DNA of 64,000 nt from an uncultured Eubacteriales bacterium (GCA_900317425.1 ONGR01000005.1:1-64000); one strand, 5' to 3'. Counted from the first letter of the stretch, positions 1 to 8,155 are shown. Notes: a model not told the origin generated them from the sequence alone. Numbers and translations are program-made.

Positions 1-390
1 AACCTCGGCCAGCCGTTCCTCATTTCCCTTCTGAGGGATCAGCTCCATCATCAGATTGGCCTTCATGCTCGCATAGTCAGAGATTTCTCCGATGTTAAAC
101 TGCGGCATCCTGTCCACCTGCTGCATGATGGCCTCCTGCGTATCGCGGAGAATGCTCTCATATGGAACCCCGGCCTCATGTGCCTGATAAGCCTGCTGCA
201 TGTTGAGATTCCCTTCGATCGGCGCATCTCCCACACGGAATGAAATGCCGCGGTAGGATTCTCCCTGCAGCTTTTCCACGTCGCGGATTCCGATCTTCAC
301 CTGCGAATACTTTGCCGGAAGGTCCTCCGCGAAGCCTGCTTCCAGATCCTTTTTCATCTGATCCAGAAAAGCGTCATACGTCATTGCCAT
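1..390 (-). CDS. DUF5688 family protein, 5' part only (runs off the left edge)
   Basis: Reading the minus strand from an ATG at 390 gives 130 uninterrupted codons to the window edge. The product begins MAMTYDAFLDQMKKDLEAGF and continues with a hydrophilic alpha/beta sequence containing GISFRVGDAPIEGNLNMQQA. GGAGG lies 5 nt upstream of the start. The opening and the following segment resemble DUF5688 proteins, common in Lachnospiraceae and of unknown function; this is recognition from memory. A strong terminator with a possible leader peptide (427-477) sits just upstream, so expression may be attenuated. Base composition is lower in GC than the rest of the window. The C-terminal half is not visible. 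Confidence 0.72.
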   Translation of the reverse strand, partial: MAMTYDAFLDQMKKDLEAGFAEDLPAKYSQVKIGIRDVEKLQGESYRGISFRVGDAPIEGNLNMQQAYQAHEAGVPYESILRDTQEAIMQQVDRMPQFNIGEISDYASMKANLMMELIPQKGNEERLAEV

Positions 391-426
391 TCGTACCTCC
401 TTCATCTGTACCTGTTTTCGGGCAAC

Positions 427-473
427 AAAAAAAGGCGTTTACCCTTCGTTCCTAAGAACGATGAATAAACGCC
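427..473 (-). terminator. intrinsic terminator upstream of the DUF5688 gene
   Basis: On the minus strand, GGCGTTTA at 473-466 pairs with TAAACGCC at 441-434. An inner CGTTC/GAACG stem continues with two G-U pairs and one mismatch, the loop is short, and seven Ts follow. It lies between lysS and the DUF5688 start, so it either ends an upstream transcript or acts as an attenuator for the DUF5688 gene. Confidence 0.8.
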
Positions 474-477
474 TCAT
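439..477 (-). CDS. possible 12-residue leader peptide inside a terminator
   Basis: ATG at 477 is preceded by an AAGGGAG ribosome-site match with about 7 nt spacing. It encodes MRRLFIVLRNEG and stops with TAA at 441-439. The second to fourth codons lie in the 5' arm of the terminator at 427-473, and the stop codon opens the 3' arm, so a ribosome on this frame would disrupt the hairpin. This arrangement is typical of ribosome-mediated attenuation. An ORF this short could arise by chance. Confidence 0.35.
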   Translation of the reverse strand: MRRLFIVLRNEG

Positions 478-717
478 TACCGATCTCCCTTCTGCAGGGG
501 CCGGCCATACGCAAACGACCCCGGAGAAGTTATCTTCGAGGCCGCTGCCATGTATTATCTTATGAAATTTCTGATTTTTGGAGCCGTCTCATGCTTGACT
601 TTTGACCTTTGCAGAAAAGTCTGCACAAAATGGTGTAAGTTTGGTGTAAGTGTGTAAGATTCGGTCCATTTCCAACAATGAAGTACGTCTCTTTTTTCCG
701 GCTTACACCAACCGGTT
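478..717. other. non-coding gap between lysS and the attenuator
   Basis: I find no convincing gene here. GGTGTAAG occurs twice in tandem-like spacing at about 631-650, and its reverse complement CTTACACC occurs at about 702-709. A further CTTACACCAT lies in the linker-coding part of lysS near 1163. A GC-rich block near 490-545 on the minus strand could fold, but it matches no riboswitch I recognise. Confidence 0.4.
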
Positions 718-2682
718 TTAGTAGAGCTTCGCGCCTGCCGGGATGTGCGGATCCACCATCAGAAGATTAAGCTTTTCTTCGCCCTCTTCCTTATGAAGTG
801 CGGAGAGAAGCATACCGTTGCTCTCCATGCCCATCATGGATCTGGGCGGCAGATTGGTGATGGCGATCAGCGTCTTTCCGATGAGCTGTTCCGGCTCATA
901 GAAAGCGTGAATACCGCTTAAAATAACGCGTTTCTCGTCGGTTCCGTCATCCAGGACGAACTTCAGAAGCTTCTTGGACTTCGGCACAGCCTCACACTCC
1001 AGAACCTTCACAGCACGGAAATCGGACTTGCTGAAAGTCTCAAAATCTACATAATCTTTGAACAGCGGTTCGATCTCAACCTTGCTGAAGTCAATCGGTT
1101 CAGCCGGTGCTGCGAACGGAACTGCCGGTGCTGCAGCAGCCTCTTCAGAGGCTTCAGAGCTTACACCATTTCCCTCACTTCCGGTCTTAATTGACTTCAT
1201 TGTCGGGAACAGGATCACGTCGCGGATGGAGTCGGTACCGCAGAGCATCATGGTGCAGCGATCGATACCGAAGCCGAGGCCGCCGGTGGGAGGCATACCG
1301 TACTCCAGAGCCAGGACAAAGTCCTCGTCCATCATATCGGCCTCGTCGTCGCCGTTGGCGCGCTTGGCTGCCTGGGCCTTGAAGCGCTCATACTGGTCGA
1401 TGGGATCGTTCAGCTCGCTGAAGGCGTTGCCCATCTCGCAGCCGCAGATGAACATCTCATAGCGCTCGGTGAGGTGGGGATCCGCGGGGCTGCGCTTGGC
1501 CAGAGGGCTGACCTCCACAGGGTACATGGTGATGAAGGTGGGCTGCACCAACGTCTCCTCCACCTTCTGGTCGAAGGTCTCGTACAGGGCGTTGCCCCAG
1601 GTGTGATCCACGCCCTCCATGTCCACACCCACGCTCTTGGCCAGCTCCACGCCGGCGTCAGCGTCACCCTCGCAGGCCATGAAGTCGGCACCGGTGACGG
1701 ACTTGACCGCATCCGCCATGGTGACACGACGCCACGAGGGGGTCAGGTCGATATCCTGCCCCAGCCACTTGACCTGGTAGGTGCCCAGGATCTCCATGGC
1801 GGCGCCGGAGATGATCCCCTCCAGGATATCCATCATGCCGTCCAGGTTGGTGAAAGCCTGGTACAGCTCACAGGTGGTGAACTCGGGATTGTGCTTGGTG
1901 TCCATGCCCTCGTTGCGGAAGATGCGGCCCACCTCGAACACGCGCTCCATGCCGCCCACGATCAGCCTCTTCAGGTGCAGCTCGGTGGCGATGCGCATAT
2001 ACATGTCGATGTCCAGCGCATTGTGGTGGGTGATGAAGGGGCGGGCGTTGGCGCCGCCGGCGATGGGGCTGAGGACGGGGGTCTCCACCTCCATGAAGCC
2101 GCGATCCTCCAGATAGCGCCGCAGGAAGGACACGAACTTGCTGCGGATCTCAAAGTTGCGCTTGGACTCGGGGTTCATGATCAGATCCACGTAGCGCTGG
2201 CGATAGCGCAGCTCCTTGTCGGTCAGGCCGTGGAACTTCTCGGGCAGGGGCTGCAGGGACTTGCTCAGCAGGGTGATCTCCTGAACGCGGATGCTCATCT
2301 CGCCCCGCTGGGTACGGAACACCTCGCCCTTGACGCCCACGATGTCGCCGATGTCGTATTTCTTGAAGCGGTTATAGGTCTCCTCATCCATCTCGTCCTT
2401 GCGGGCGTAGATCTGGATGCGGCCGGACTTGTCCTGCAGGTCACAGAAGGACACCTTGCCCATGCCGCGCTTGCTCATCAGGCGGCCGCCCAGACTGACC
2501 ACGGTGCCCTCCAGGGCATCGAAGTTGTCCTTGACCTCCTGGGCGTGATGGGACACGTCGTAGGTGGTGATCTCAAAGGGGTTTCTCCCCTCGTCCTGCA
2601 GTGCCTTCAGCTTGTCGCGGCGGATCTGAAGGATCTGGCTCAGCTCCTGCTGCGGCTGATTGTTGTTGACCTGCTCTGCCAT
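718..2682 (-). CDS. lysS: lysyl-tRNA synthetase with C-terminal tRNA-binding domain
   Basis: Class II aminoacyl-tRNA synthetase that charges tRNA-Lys with lysine in the cytoplasm. An N-terminal OB-fold anticodon-binding domain (about 55-170) precedes the catalytic core, with the motif 2 region FRNEGMDTKHNPEFT and motif 3 GLGFGIDRCTMMLCG. Typical LysS is about 490-500 residues; this one is about 654. Its extra C-terminus (about 530-654, starting near IDFSKVEIEP and ending IPAGAKLY) matches the EMAPII/Arc1p-like tRNA-binding domain found at the end of MetRS. The linker is Ala/Glu rich. ATG at 2682 has AGGAG at good spacing and is preferred to the upstream in-frame GTG at 2706. The gene lies 41 nt after greA, probably co-transcribed. 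Base composition shifts near 1200, close to the end of the catalytic core. Confidence 0.95.
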   Translation of the reverse strand: MAEQVNNNQPQQELSQILQIRRDKLKALQDEGRNPFEITTYDVSHHAQEVKDNFDALEGTVVSLGGRLMSKRGMGKVSFCDLQDKSGRIQIYARKDEMDEETYNRFKKYDIGDIVGVKGEVFRTQRGEMSIRVQEITLLSKSLQPLPEKFHGLTDKELRYRQRYVDLIMNPESKRNFEIRSKFVSFLRRYLEDRGFMEVETPVLSPIAGGANARPFITHHNALDIDMYMRIATELHLKRLIVGGMERVFEVGRIFRNEGMDTKHNPEFTTCELYQAFTNLDGMMDILEGIISGAAMEILGTYQVKWLGQDIDLTPSWRRVTMADAVKSVTGADFMACEGDADAGVELAKSVGVDMEGVDHTWGNALYETFDQKVEETLVQPTFITMYPVEVSPLAKRSPADPHLTERYEMFICGCEMGNAFSELNDPIDQYERFKAQAAKRANGDDEADMMDEDFVLALEYGMPPTGGLGFGIDRCTMMLCGTDSIRDVILFPTMKSIKTGSEGNGVSSEASEEAAAAPAVPFAAPAEPIDFSKVEIEPLFKDYVDFETFSKSDFRAVKVLECEAVPKSKKLLKFVLDDGTDEKRVILSGIHAFYEPEQLIGKTLIAITNLPPRSMMGMESNGMLLSALHKEEGEEKLNLLMVDPHIPAGAKLY

Positions 2683-2723
2683 CGTGCAGTTCTCCTTTCG
2701 TAACACGGGCGCAAAGCGACCCG

Positions 2724-3197
2724 TTATCTCTCGATTCTGTCTACCCGGTAGCGGATGACGCCCTTGGGGGCCTCCACGCTGACCTCGTCGCCCGCCTTGG
2801 CGCCCATGAGAGCCTTGCCGAAGGGGGAATCCTCGCTGACGGCGCGGCTCATCACGTCCGCCTCCTGGGAGCCGACGATACGGTACTCCGGCAGCTGCTT
2901 GCCGTTGTCCAGATTGGTCACGGTGACGCGGCAGCCGATGGAGATCTTGTCAGAATCCTCCGTCTCGTCCACGATGACGGCGTGCAGCAGAATGTCCTCC
3001 AGCTCGGCGATACGGGAATAGAGCTTGCCCTGCTCGTTTTTCGCCTCGTCATATTCGCTGTTCTCGCTCAGGTCACCGAAGCCTCTGGCCTCCTTGATCA
3101 GCTCAGCGATCTCATCGGCGCGGGTAGTCTTGCTGTATTCCAGCTCCTTTTTCAGCTCGTCATACCGCTCCTGGCTCATTCTGAATTCTTTTACCAT
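2724..3197 (-). CDS. greA: transcription elongation factor GreA
   Basis: GreA rescues backtracked RNA polymerase by stimulating transcript cleavage through its secondary channel. The 157-residue product has the expected N-terminal coiled-coil hairpin, with the acidic tip region ARGFGDLSENSEYDEAKNEQ at about 40-60, followed by the C-terminal FKBP-like domain ending SVEAPKGVIRYRVDRIER. Length and both domains are standard. The ATG at 3197 (MVKEFRMSQ) is preferred over the upstream ATG at 3263 because it matches family length and has an AAAGGA site. It heads a greA-lysS transcript with a near-perfect promoter at 3279-3307. Confidence 0.96.
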   Translation of the reverse strand: MVKEFRMSQERYDELKKELEYSKTTRADEIAELIKEARGFGDLSENSEYDEAKNEQGKLYSRIAELEDILLHAVIVDETEDSDKISIGCRVTVTNLDNGKQLPEYRIVGSQEADVMSRAVSEDSPFGKALMGAKAGDEVSVEAPKGVIRYRVDRIER

Positions 3198-3278
3198 GCT
3201 TGTACGATCCTTTCTTATCCTCATCCGGGACCATGTTTTCCCGAAAAAGGGTATATTGTTCATAATATATCACATTGC

Positions 3279-3307
3279 ATTATAGTGTGTTTCTCCCCCC
3301 GTGTCAA
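3279..3307 (-). promoter_or_regulatory. SigA-type promoter of greA-lysS
   Basis: Minus-strand TTGACA (3307-3302), 17 bp spacer, TATAAT (3284-3279): consensus at both boxes. The -35 box overlaps the stop codon of the gene ending at 3304. Confidence 0.88.
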
Positions 3308-3999
3308 GCGCCGAATCCCAGGGACCTGACCCGAATTTCCTCCGCCGCCAGCGCCCCGCTCTCCCACAGGGCCGTGACCAGCTGGGACGTCATCTCCCGC
3401 CCTTCCAGCGTCTCCCGGAGCCGTGCCGGCAACTCGTACGTCACGGTCTGACGTCGGCTGCAATCCGGTCCCAGCAGCAGTGCCGGGACGGGCTCCACCG
3501 GCTCGCCAAAACACACCTGCAGGGCCGGACGTCCCGCGGCGACCGCCGAGATCCCGTACCGCCGCCACAGCTGTCGCCGCAGCTCCTCCCCTCCCTCTAC
3601 CGACAGGATCAGATACCGGCTCCGTCGGGCCAGCAGATCCGCCGCCTCCCACACCCGTTGGCCCACAAACGGCGCTGAGAGCATGGTAGTCGCTCCGCTC
3701 AGGTCCAGATGCCTCTCCCGGCAAAGGCGCTCCAGAAGCCGCGGAAATACCTTCTGGCGCAGGTTTTGCTCCTCTACCGGCCGCAGCCCGCCCCGCCACT
3801 CCGTCGGCCAGTCGGAGGGCATGACGCAGCGTCGCACACCACAACGTTCCATGTCCGCCACGGCCCGGTTTACCCGGCGCCGCAGCCGTCTGCCGTTCCC
3901 CTGCACCTCCAGTTCCAGAAAGATCACGCCGCCGATCTCCGCCGGCTGCAGCGTGACCCGGGGACGACCCGACGGATGCCATGTCAAGTAGCCAAACAT
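3304..3999 (-). CDS. unknown 231-residue protein downstream of the ftsEX-M23 cluster
   Basis: I do not recognise a family. The product starts MFGYLTWHPSGRPRVTLQPA, is rich in Arg, Glu and Leu, and has no clear signal peptide or membrane span; it looks like a soluble alpha/beta protein. Codon use matches the neighbours. The competing minus-strand frame at 3260-4021 is Gly/Ala/Arg-rich and looks like a shadow. The start is ATG 3999 with GGAGGG 8 nt upstream. That ribosome site lies in one arm of the terminator that follows the murein hydrolase gene, so translation probably depends on which RNA form is made. Confidence 0.7.
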   Translation of the reverse strand: MFGYLTWHPSGRPRVTLQPAEIGGVIFLELEVQGNGRRLRRRVNRAVADMERCGVRRCVMPSDWPTEWRGGLRPVEEQNLRQKVFPRLLERLCRERHLDLSGATTMLSAPFVGQRVWEAADLLARRSRYLILSVEGGEELRRQLWRRYGISAVAAGRPALQVCFGEPVEPVPALLLGPDCSRRQTVTYELPARLRETLEGREMTSQLVTALWESGALAAEEIRVRSLGFGA

Positions 4000-4001
4000 A
4001 G

Positions 4002-4038
4002 AAAAATCCCTCCCGCTCCATTGTATGGAGCGGGAGGG
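4002..4038 (-). terminator. terminator that also holds a ribosome-binding site
   Basis: A 13-bp stem (CCCTCCCGCTCCA at 4008-4020 pairing with 4026-4038) has a 5-nt loop and is followed on the minus strand by A then TTTTT. It lies just after the M23 hydrolase gene. The downstream arm contains GGGAGGG, the ribosome site of the gene starting at 3999. Confidence 0.85.
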
Positions 4039-4053
4039 GTCTTTATCCGGTTT

Positions 4054-5241
4054 TTACCAGCCGTAACGGATCCAGCCGGTGAAATAGTCCAGCGGGTTTT
4101 TCACAACGCCGGCCTCATGGATCTCAAAGTGGATGTGAGGACCGGTAGACCAGCCGGTGGAGCCGCACAGGCCGATGACCTGTCCCTGGCTCACCTCCTG
4201 GCCCTCGTAGACCAGGATGCGGCTCATGTGGCCGTAGGTGGTGTAGTAGCCGCCGCTGCCGTGCTGGATGATGACGCAGTTGCCGTAGCCGCCGTACCAG
4301 CCCGCCAGGATCACGGTGCCGCTCTTGGAGGCCAGCACGTTCGTGCCGTAGGCCGCTCCGATATCAATGCCCTGGTGGTTGGTGCTGCCCACACCGCCGG
4401 GAGAAACACGGGCGCCCACCGGCGACGTGACGATCATGCTGTCATTGCTGGGCCAGATGTAGCCGCCGCTGGAGCCGGGGGTGCTGATGGGGGCCGGAGG
4501 CGCATTCTCCTCCTCTTCCTGCCTTCTCCGCTCCTCTTCCTCGCGGCGCATGCGCTCCTCCGCCTCGCGGATCTCCTGTTCCAGATCGGCGGCAGTGGCT
4601 TCCTCCGCAGCGTGCATCTTTTCGATGGCGTCCTCCTGGGCCGCATAATCAGCCAGCAGGGCGTCCGCCTCGGCGATCTGCTCCTTCAGCTCGGTCTGGG
4701 CGGCGTTGAGCTCCTCTTTCTGCTGCTCCAGCGCGGCCTTGTCCTCCGCCAGCTTCTGGCGGATCGCGCGGAGATTCTCAATGACCTTCTGGTCATATTC
4801 CATGACCTCGTTGACGAAGTCCAGGCGGCTCAGCAGATCGGCAAAGCCGGTGGCCTTGAACAGCACGGACCAGTAGGAGATGGAGCCGCGCTCCTCCTCC
4901 TTGCGCACCTGGCGGCAGAACAGCTCATACTGCTTCTGCTCCTCCTCCTCGTTCTTCTCAATACGGGAGGTGGTCTCGCTGATCTGCACGTTGATCAGGT
5001 CGATCTCCTCCATCAGCGCGGTGTTGCGCTGATCGAGAACGTACTTCTGATCCATGATATCCTTTTTGCTGGCGCGGACGGTGTCCAGCTGCTCCTGGAG
5101 CTCGGCGATCTTTTCCTTGGTCGCCTCCAGCTTCTCGGACGTCGTCTCGGCATACACAGTAGCAGGCCGGGCCCAGGTGACCAGGCTCAGCACCATGGCC
5201 AGCGCCATTACCAGACACGCGATACGTCTCTTCATGGTCAA
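4054..5241 (-). CDS. EnvC-like murein hydrolase / activator, M23 family
   Basis: Secreted peptidoglycan hydrolase of the LytM/M23 class, predicted to be activated by FtsEX. A signal peptide (about 1-31: basic MKRR, then a hydrophobic run ending near TVYA) is followed by a long charged coiled coil (about 32-240), a short Pro/Gly linker, and the M23 domain (about 275-390). Zinc ligands appear intact: HQGID (H-x3-D) and the later HIHFE (H-x-H), with YGHMS between. Coiled coil plus LytM after ftsX is the classic EnvC/PcsB-like layout, in which FtsX docks the coiled coil. Start ATG 5241 lies 11 nt after ftsX. I cannot tell whether it is catalytically active itself or activates an amidase; the intact ligands favour activity. 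Confidence 0.92.
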   Translation of the reverse strand: MTMKRRIACLVMALAMVLSLVTWARPATVYAETTSEKLEATKEKIAELQEQLDTVRASKKDIMDQKYVLDQRNTALMEEIDLINVQISETTSRIEKNEEEEQKQYELFCRQVRKEEERGSISYWSVLFKATGFADLLSRLDFVNEVMEYDQKVIENLRAIRQKLAEDKAALEQQKEELNAAQTELKEQIAEADALLADYAAQEDAIEKMHAAEEATAADLEQEIREAEERMRREEEERRRQEEEENAPPAPISTPGSSGGYIWPSNDSMIVTSPVGARVSPGGVGSTNHQGIDIGAAYGTNVLASKSGTVILAGWYGGYGNCVIIQHGSGGYYTTYGHMSRILVYEGQEVSQGQVIGLCGSTGWSTGPHIHFEIHEAGVVKNPLDYFTGWIRYGW

Positions 5242-5252
5242 CTCTCCTTTGC

Positions 5253-6137
5253 TTATACTCGCAGGAATTTTCGGATGGCGGTCAAGCTGCCGCCAACACC
5301 CACCAGAACGCCGACCACGCCGAAGGCAACGGCCACAGGCAGGTCGATCTGGTCAAAGGGCACGATGCGCAGCAGCTGCAGCGTATCGGAATTCTCGATT
5401 CCCTGGGCGATGGCCCGGTACAGCAGCCACTGGAGGCCGAAGGCCACCACAGCGCTGATCAGGCCCAGCAGCAGGCCCTCATACACGAAGGGCCAGCGGA
5501 TAAAGCTGTCGGTAGCGCCCACCATCTTCATGATGGCGATCTCATCCTTCCGGTCGAAGGTGGTCAGCTTGATGGTGTTGGAGATGATGAACACCGACAC
5601 GATCAGCAGGATGGCGATCAGCGTGATGCTGATGACGCCGGCCACGTTGCGCACGGTGAGGAAACCGTTGGAGATGTCCTCGTCGGCCCGGATCTTGACG
5701 ATCCCCTCCACCTCCTGGACGGCCTGGACCGTCTGGTTCATCTGGTCCAGCTCCTTCAGATGGAGCACGTAGCGGTGGCGGAAGATCTCCGCATCCAGAT
5801 CGGAATAGAGGTCGTCCTCATCATACTGCTCCACATAGGTGTCCCTGGCCTCCTCCCGGGAGACGAAGGTGCAGTCCAGCACGTTGGGCACCTTTTCCAG
5901 GTCCTTCTGCAGGGCTCTGGCCTCCTCGTCGGTCAGATTCTCATCCACGAAAGCCAGCACGGCATTCTCCCGCTGCAGATCCTTCAGATTCTCGTTGGCG
6001 TTGTAGGCCACCAGGGAGAAGGTGCCCATGATCAGCAGGCAGGCCACGGTGATGCCGATGGCCGCAAAGGACATAAACCCGTGGGAGAACATATTGCCGG
6101 TGCCCTCCCGGATAAAATAGCCAAAATTATGTCTCAT
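5253..6137 (-). CDS. ftsX: cell division protein FtsX (permease-like subunit)
   Basis: Membrane partner of FtsE, passing ATP-driven conformational change to a periplasmic or extracellular peptidoglycan hydrolase. The 294-residue product has an N-terminal membrane helix (about 20-45), an extracellular domain (about 46-170) and three C-terminal membrane helices in an FtsX/MacB-type fold, ending with the GVVGVLVGVGGSLTAIRKFL helix. Its start overlaps the ftsE stop by 4 nt (ATGA), implying translational coupling. Length is standard for Gram-positive FtsX. Confidence 0.95.
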   Translation of the reverse strand: MRHNFGYFIREGTGNMFSHGFMSFAAIGITVACLLIMGTFSLVAYNANENLKDLQRENAVLAFVDENLTDEEARALQKDLEKVPNVLDCTFVSREEARDTYVEQYDEDDLYSDLDAEIFRHRYVLHLKELDQMNQTVQAVQEVEGIVKIRADEDISNGFLTVRNVAGVISITLIAILLIVSVFIISNTIKLTTFDRKDEIAIMKMVGATDSFIRWPFVYEGLLLGLISAVVAFGLQWLLYRAIAQGIENSDTLQLLRIVPFDQIDLPVAVAFGVVGVLVGVGGSLTAIRKFLRV

Positions 6138-6817
6138 TCTTTTACCTCGTACGTTCCCTTTCCGTCGCCCACCACGACGCCGCTCTCGATCATCACGACC
6201 CGCTTGTCAAATTGGTTGACCAGTCCCTTCTCGTGGGTCACCACCACCACGGTGGTACCCAGGGCGTTGATGCGCTCCAGCAGCGTCATGATCTCCAGGG
6301 AGCGGGCGGGATCCAGATTGCCGGTGGGCTCGTCGGCCACGATGGTACTGGGGTTGTTGACCAGCGCCCGGGCGATGGCCACACGCTGCTGCTCACCGCC
6401 GCTGAGCTCGTCGGGATAGCGGGGGCCCTTTCCCTCCAGGCCTACCAGCTCCAGCACATAGGGGATGCGGCTCTGGATCTCCTTGCGGGAGGCGCCCACC
6501 GCGTGCATGGCCAGCGCCAGGTTGTCGTGTACCGTTTTGTTGGGGATCAGACGGAAGTCCTGAAAGATGACGCCGATGGTCCGGCGCATCAGGGGGATCT
6601 GCCGCTCGGAGATCAGGTTCATGTTGAACCCGTTGATCATCACCCGTCCGGAGGTGGGAATTACCTCGCCGGTCAGGATCTTGATGATGGTGGACTTGCC
6701 CGAGCCGGAAGGGCCCACCAGAAACACGAATTCGCCGTCTTCAATATCAAAGGAAATGCCCTGGAGGGCATCGGTTCCGTTTTCATAAGTCTTGACAACG
6801 TCTTTCAAACGAATCAT
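6134..6817 (-). CDS. ftsE: cell division ATP-binding protein FtsE
   Basis: ABC-type ATPase of the FtsEX complex. The 227-residue product begins MIRLKDVVKTYENG and carries Walker A GPSGSGKST, a Q-loop region FQDFRLIPNKTV, signature LSGGEQQRVAIARAL, Walker B VADEPTGNLD and the switch His in VVVTHEKG. The ATG at 6817 is preferred over the upstream ATG at 6868: it fits all known FtsE proteins and has a GAGG site. A near-consensus promoter at 6884-6912 drives ftsE-ftsX-hydrolase. Confidence 0.97.
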   Translation of the reverse strand: MIRLKDVVKTYENGTDALQGISFDIEDGEFVFLVGPSGSGKSTIIKILTGEVIPTSGRVMINGFNMNLISERQIPLMRRTIGVIFQDFRLIPNKTVHDNLALAMHAVGASRKEIQSRIPYVLELVGLEGKGPRYPDELSGGEQQRVAIARALVNNPSTIVADEPTGNLDPARSLEIMTLLERINALGTTVVVVTHEKGLVNQFDKRVVMIESGVVVGDGKGTYEVKE

Positions 6818-6883
6818 ATGGATCGTACCTCGCTCAAGATGTTGATTTTCTCTCATATATGACCGCATTCGGCTGTATCTTAC

Positions 6884-6912
6884 ATTATATACAAATGGTT
6901 ACAAAATGGCAA
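6884..6912 (-). promoter_or_regulatory. SigA-type promoter of ftsE-ftsX
   Basis: Minus-strand TTGCCA (6912-6907), 17 bp spacer, TATAAT (6889-6884), about 65 nt before the ftsE ATG. Confidence 0.85.
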
Positions 6913-6954
6913 CCGGAAAGATATGAAAAAAGTATTAACTTTACATAATGCAAA

Positions 6955-6986
6955 CCACCCGCCGGGGCACCGCGCCCGACGGGTGG
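6955..6986 (-). terminator. hairpin after the PucR-like regulator gene
   Basis: CCACCCG at 6955-6961 pairs with CGGGTGG at 6980-6986, with a further GC-rich inner stem. On the minus strand it is followed only by TTTGCATT, so it is a weaker intrinsic terminator for the gene ending at 7002. It also separates that gene from the ftsE promoter. Confidence 0.55.
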
Positions 6987-7001
6987 GATATTTTTCCTGT
7001 T

Positions 7002-8096
7002 TTACGCGTCGATGCCGCGGCTGGTCAGATACTTCTTGACCATCAGCGCTACCTTGAAGGTGATGGCGTCGTCGAACTCCCGCAGATCCAGTCCGGTGAG
7101 CTTCTTGATCTTCTCCAGCCGGTACACCAGGGTGTTGCGGTGGACGAACAGCTTGCGCGCCGTCTCCGACACGTTCAGATTATTTTCGAAGAATTTATAG
7201 ATGGTGAACAGCGTCTCCTGATCCAGTGCGTCGATGGGATTCTTCTTGAAGACCTCCTGCAGGAACATTTCGCACAGGGTGGTTGGCAGCTGGTAGATCA
7301 GGCGGCCGATACCCAGGTTCTCATAGTTGATGACGTAGCGCTCGGTGTCAAACACCTTGCCCACCTCAATGGCGATCTGGGCCTCCTTGTAGGATTTGGC
7401 CAGATCCCGCAGATGCATGGCCATGGTGCCGATCCCCACGAAGACACGGCTCTCGCCGTCCACCCGAAGGGCGTCCTCGATCTGCACGGCCACCTTCTCC
7501 ATGTCCTTGCCGGTGGCCCCTTCGTTCATCTGGTGGATCAGCGCCACGTCGGCGTCGCCCACGCTGAGCACAAAGTCCACCTGACGGTCGGGGAACATAT
7601 TCTGGATCACGTCCAGAGGCACGGAGTCATCCCGCTCGTCCAGAGGCCGGATCACAGACACCGCCCGGGGCACCTCGGCGGCCACGTGCAGCTCCTTGGC
7701 CCGCATGTAGATGTCGCTGATAAGGATATTGTCGGAGATGATGTTCTTGATGAAAGAGCCCTTGTCGTGTTTCTCCTCATAGTAGTTCTTGGCGGAGTTC
7801 AGCGCCACCGCCGCCATGGCACAGACGGTACGGCCCACGCTGTCGTCGCCGCTGGCAAACACCGCGTAGTCAAAGTGACCGCCCCAGCCGGGCAGCGCTT
7901 TGAAGGTCTTGCCCTCCAGCGCTACGCAGTCGCCCTCGGCCGCATTGATGGCGCTGAGATACTTGGACCACTTCTTGCCGATACCGGTCAGCTCGCTGCA
8001 GGCGATGACCGTTCCCTCCGCGTCAATCACACCGATGGTGCGATCGGTCGTCTCCTTAAACTGCAGAACTACGTTTTGAAAAATTCGTCCGGACAT
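7002..8096 (-). CDS. PucR/CdaR-type transcriptional regulator
   Basis: 364-residue predicted DNA-binding regulator. The C-terminus (about 300-360) is the PucR-type helix-turn-helix, visible as NNLNVSETARKLFVHRNTLV followed by YRLEKIKKLTGLDLREFDDA. The middle resembles the GGDEF-like domain of CdaR regulators, and the N-terminus (about 1-110, with TIGVIDAEGTVIACSE) looks like a small-molecule sensing domain. The target is unknown; it sits alone beside ftsE with no sugar-diacid or purine genes nearby. ATG 8096 is chosen over 8135 because AGGAGGAACGAC precedes it. A near-consensus promoter lies at 8156-8184. Confidence 0.86.
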   Translation of the reverse strand: MSGRIFQNVVLQFKETTDRTIGVIDAEGTVIACSELTGIGKKWSKYLSAINAAEGDCVALEGKTFKALPGWGGHFDYAVFASGDDSVGRTVCAMAAVALNSAKNYYEEKHDKGSFIKNIISDNILISDIYMRAKELHVAAEVPRAVSVIRPLDERDDSVPLDVIQNMFPDRQVDFVLSVGDADVALIHQMNEGATGKDMEKVAVQIEDALRVDGESRVFVGIGTMAMHLRDLAKSYKEAQIAIEVGKVFDTERYVINYENLGIGRLIYQLPTTLCEMFLQEVFKKNPIDALDQETLFTIYKFFENNLNVSETARKLFVHRNTLVYRLEKIKKLTGLDLREFDDAITFKVALMVKKYLTSRGIDA

Positions 8097-8155
8097 GTCG
8101 TTCCTCCTGCTGACCTGGTCGGTCATTTTGTGCAAACTGTCAACTCTTTTCCTAC

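Noticed and set aside
625..710. GGTGTAAG repeats near the lysS 3' end as an attachment site
   Set aside because: Short, uneven, no integrase or flanking element visible; kept only as a description of the gap.
3260..4021. 253-codon minus-strand ORF overlapping the gene at 3304-3999
   Set aside because: Gly/Ala/Arg-rich composition typical of a shifted frame; the 3304-3999 frame has a better ribosome site and a normal amino-acid profile.
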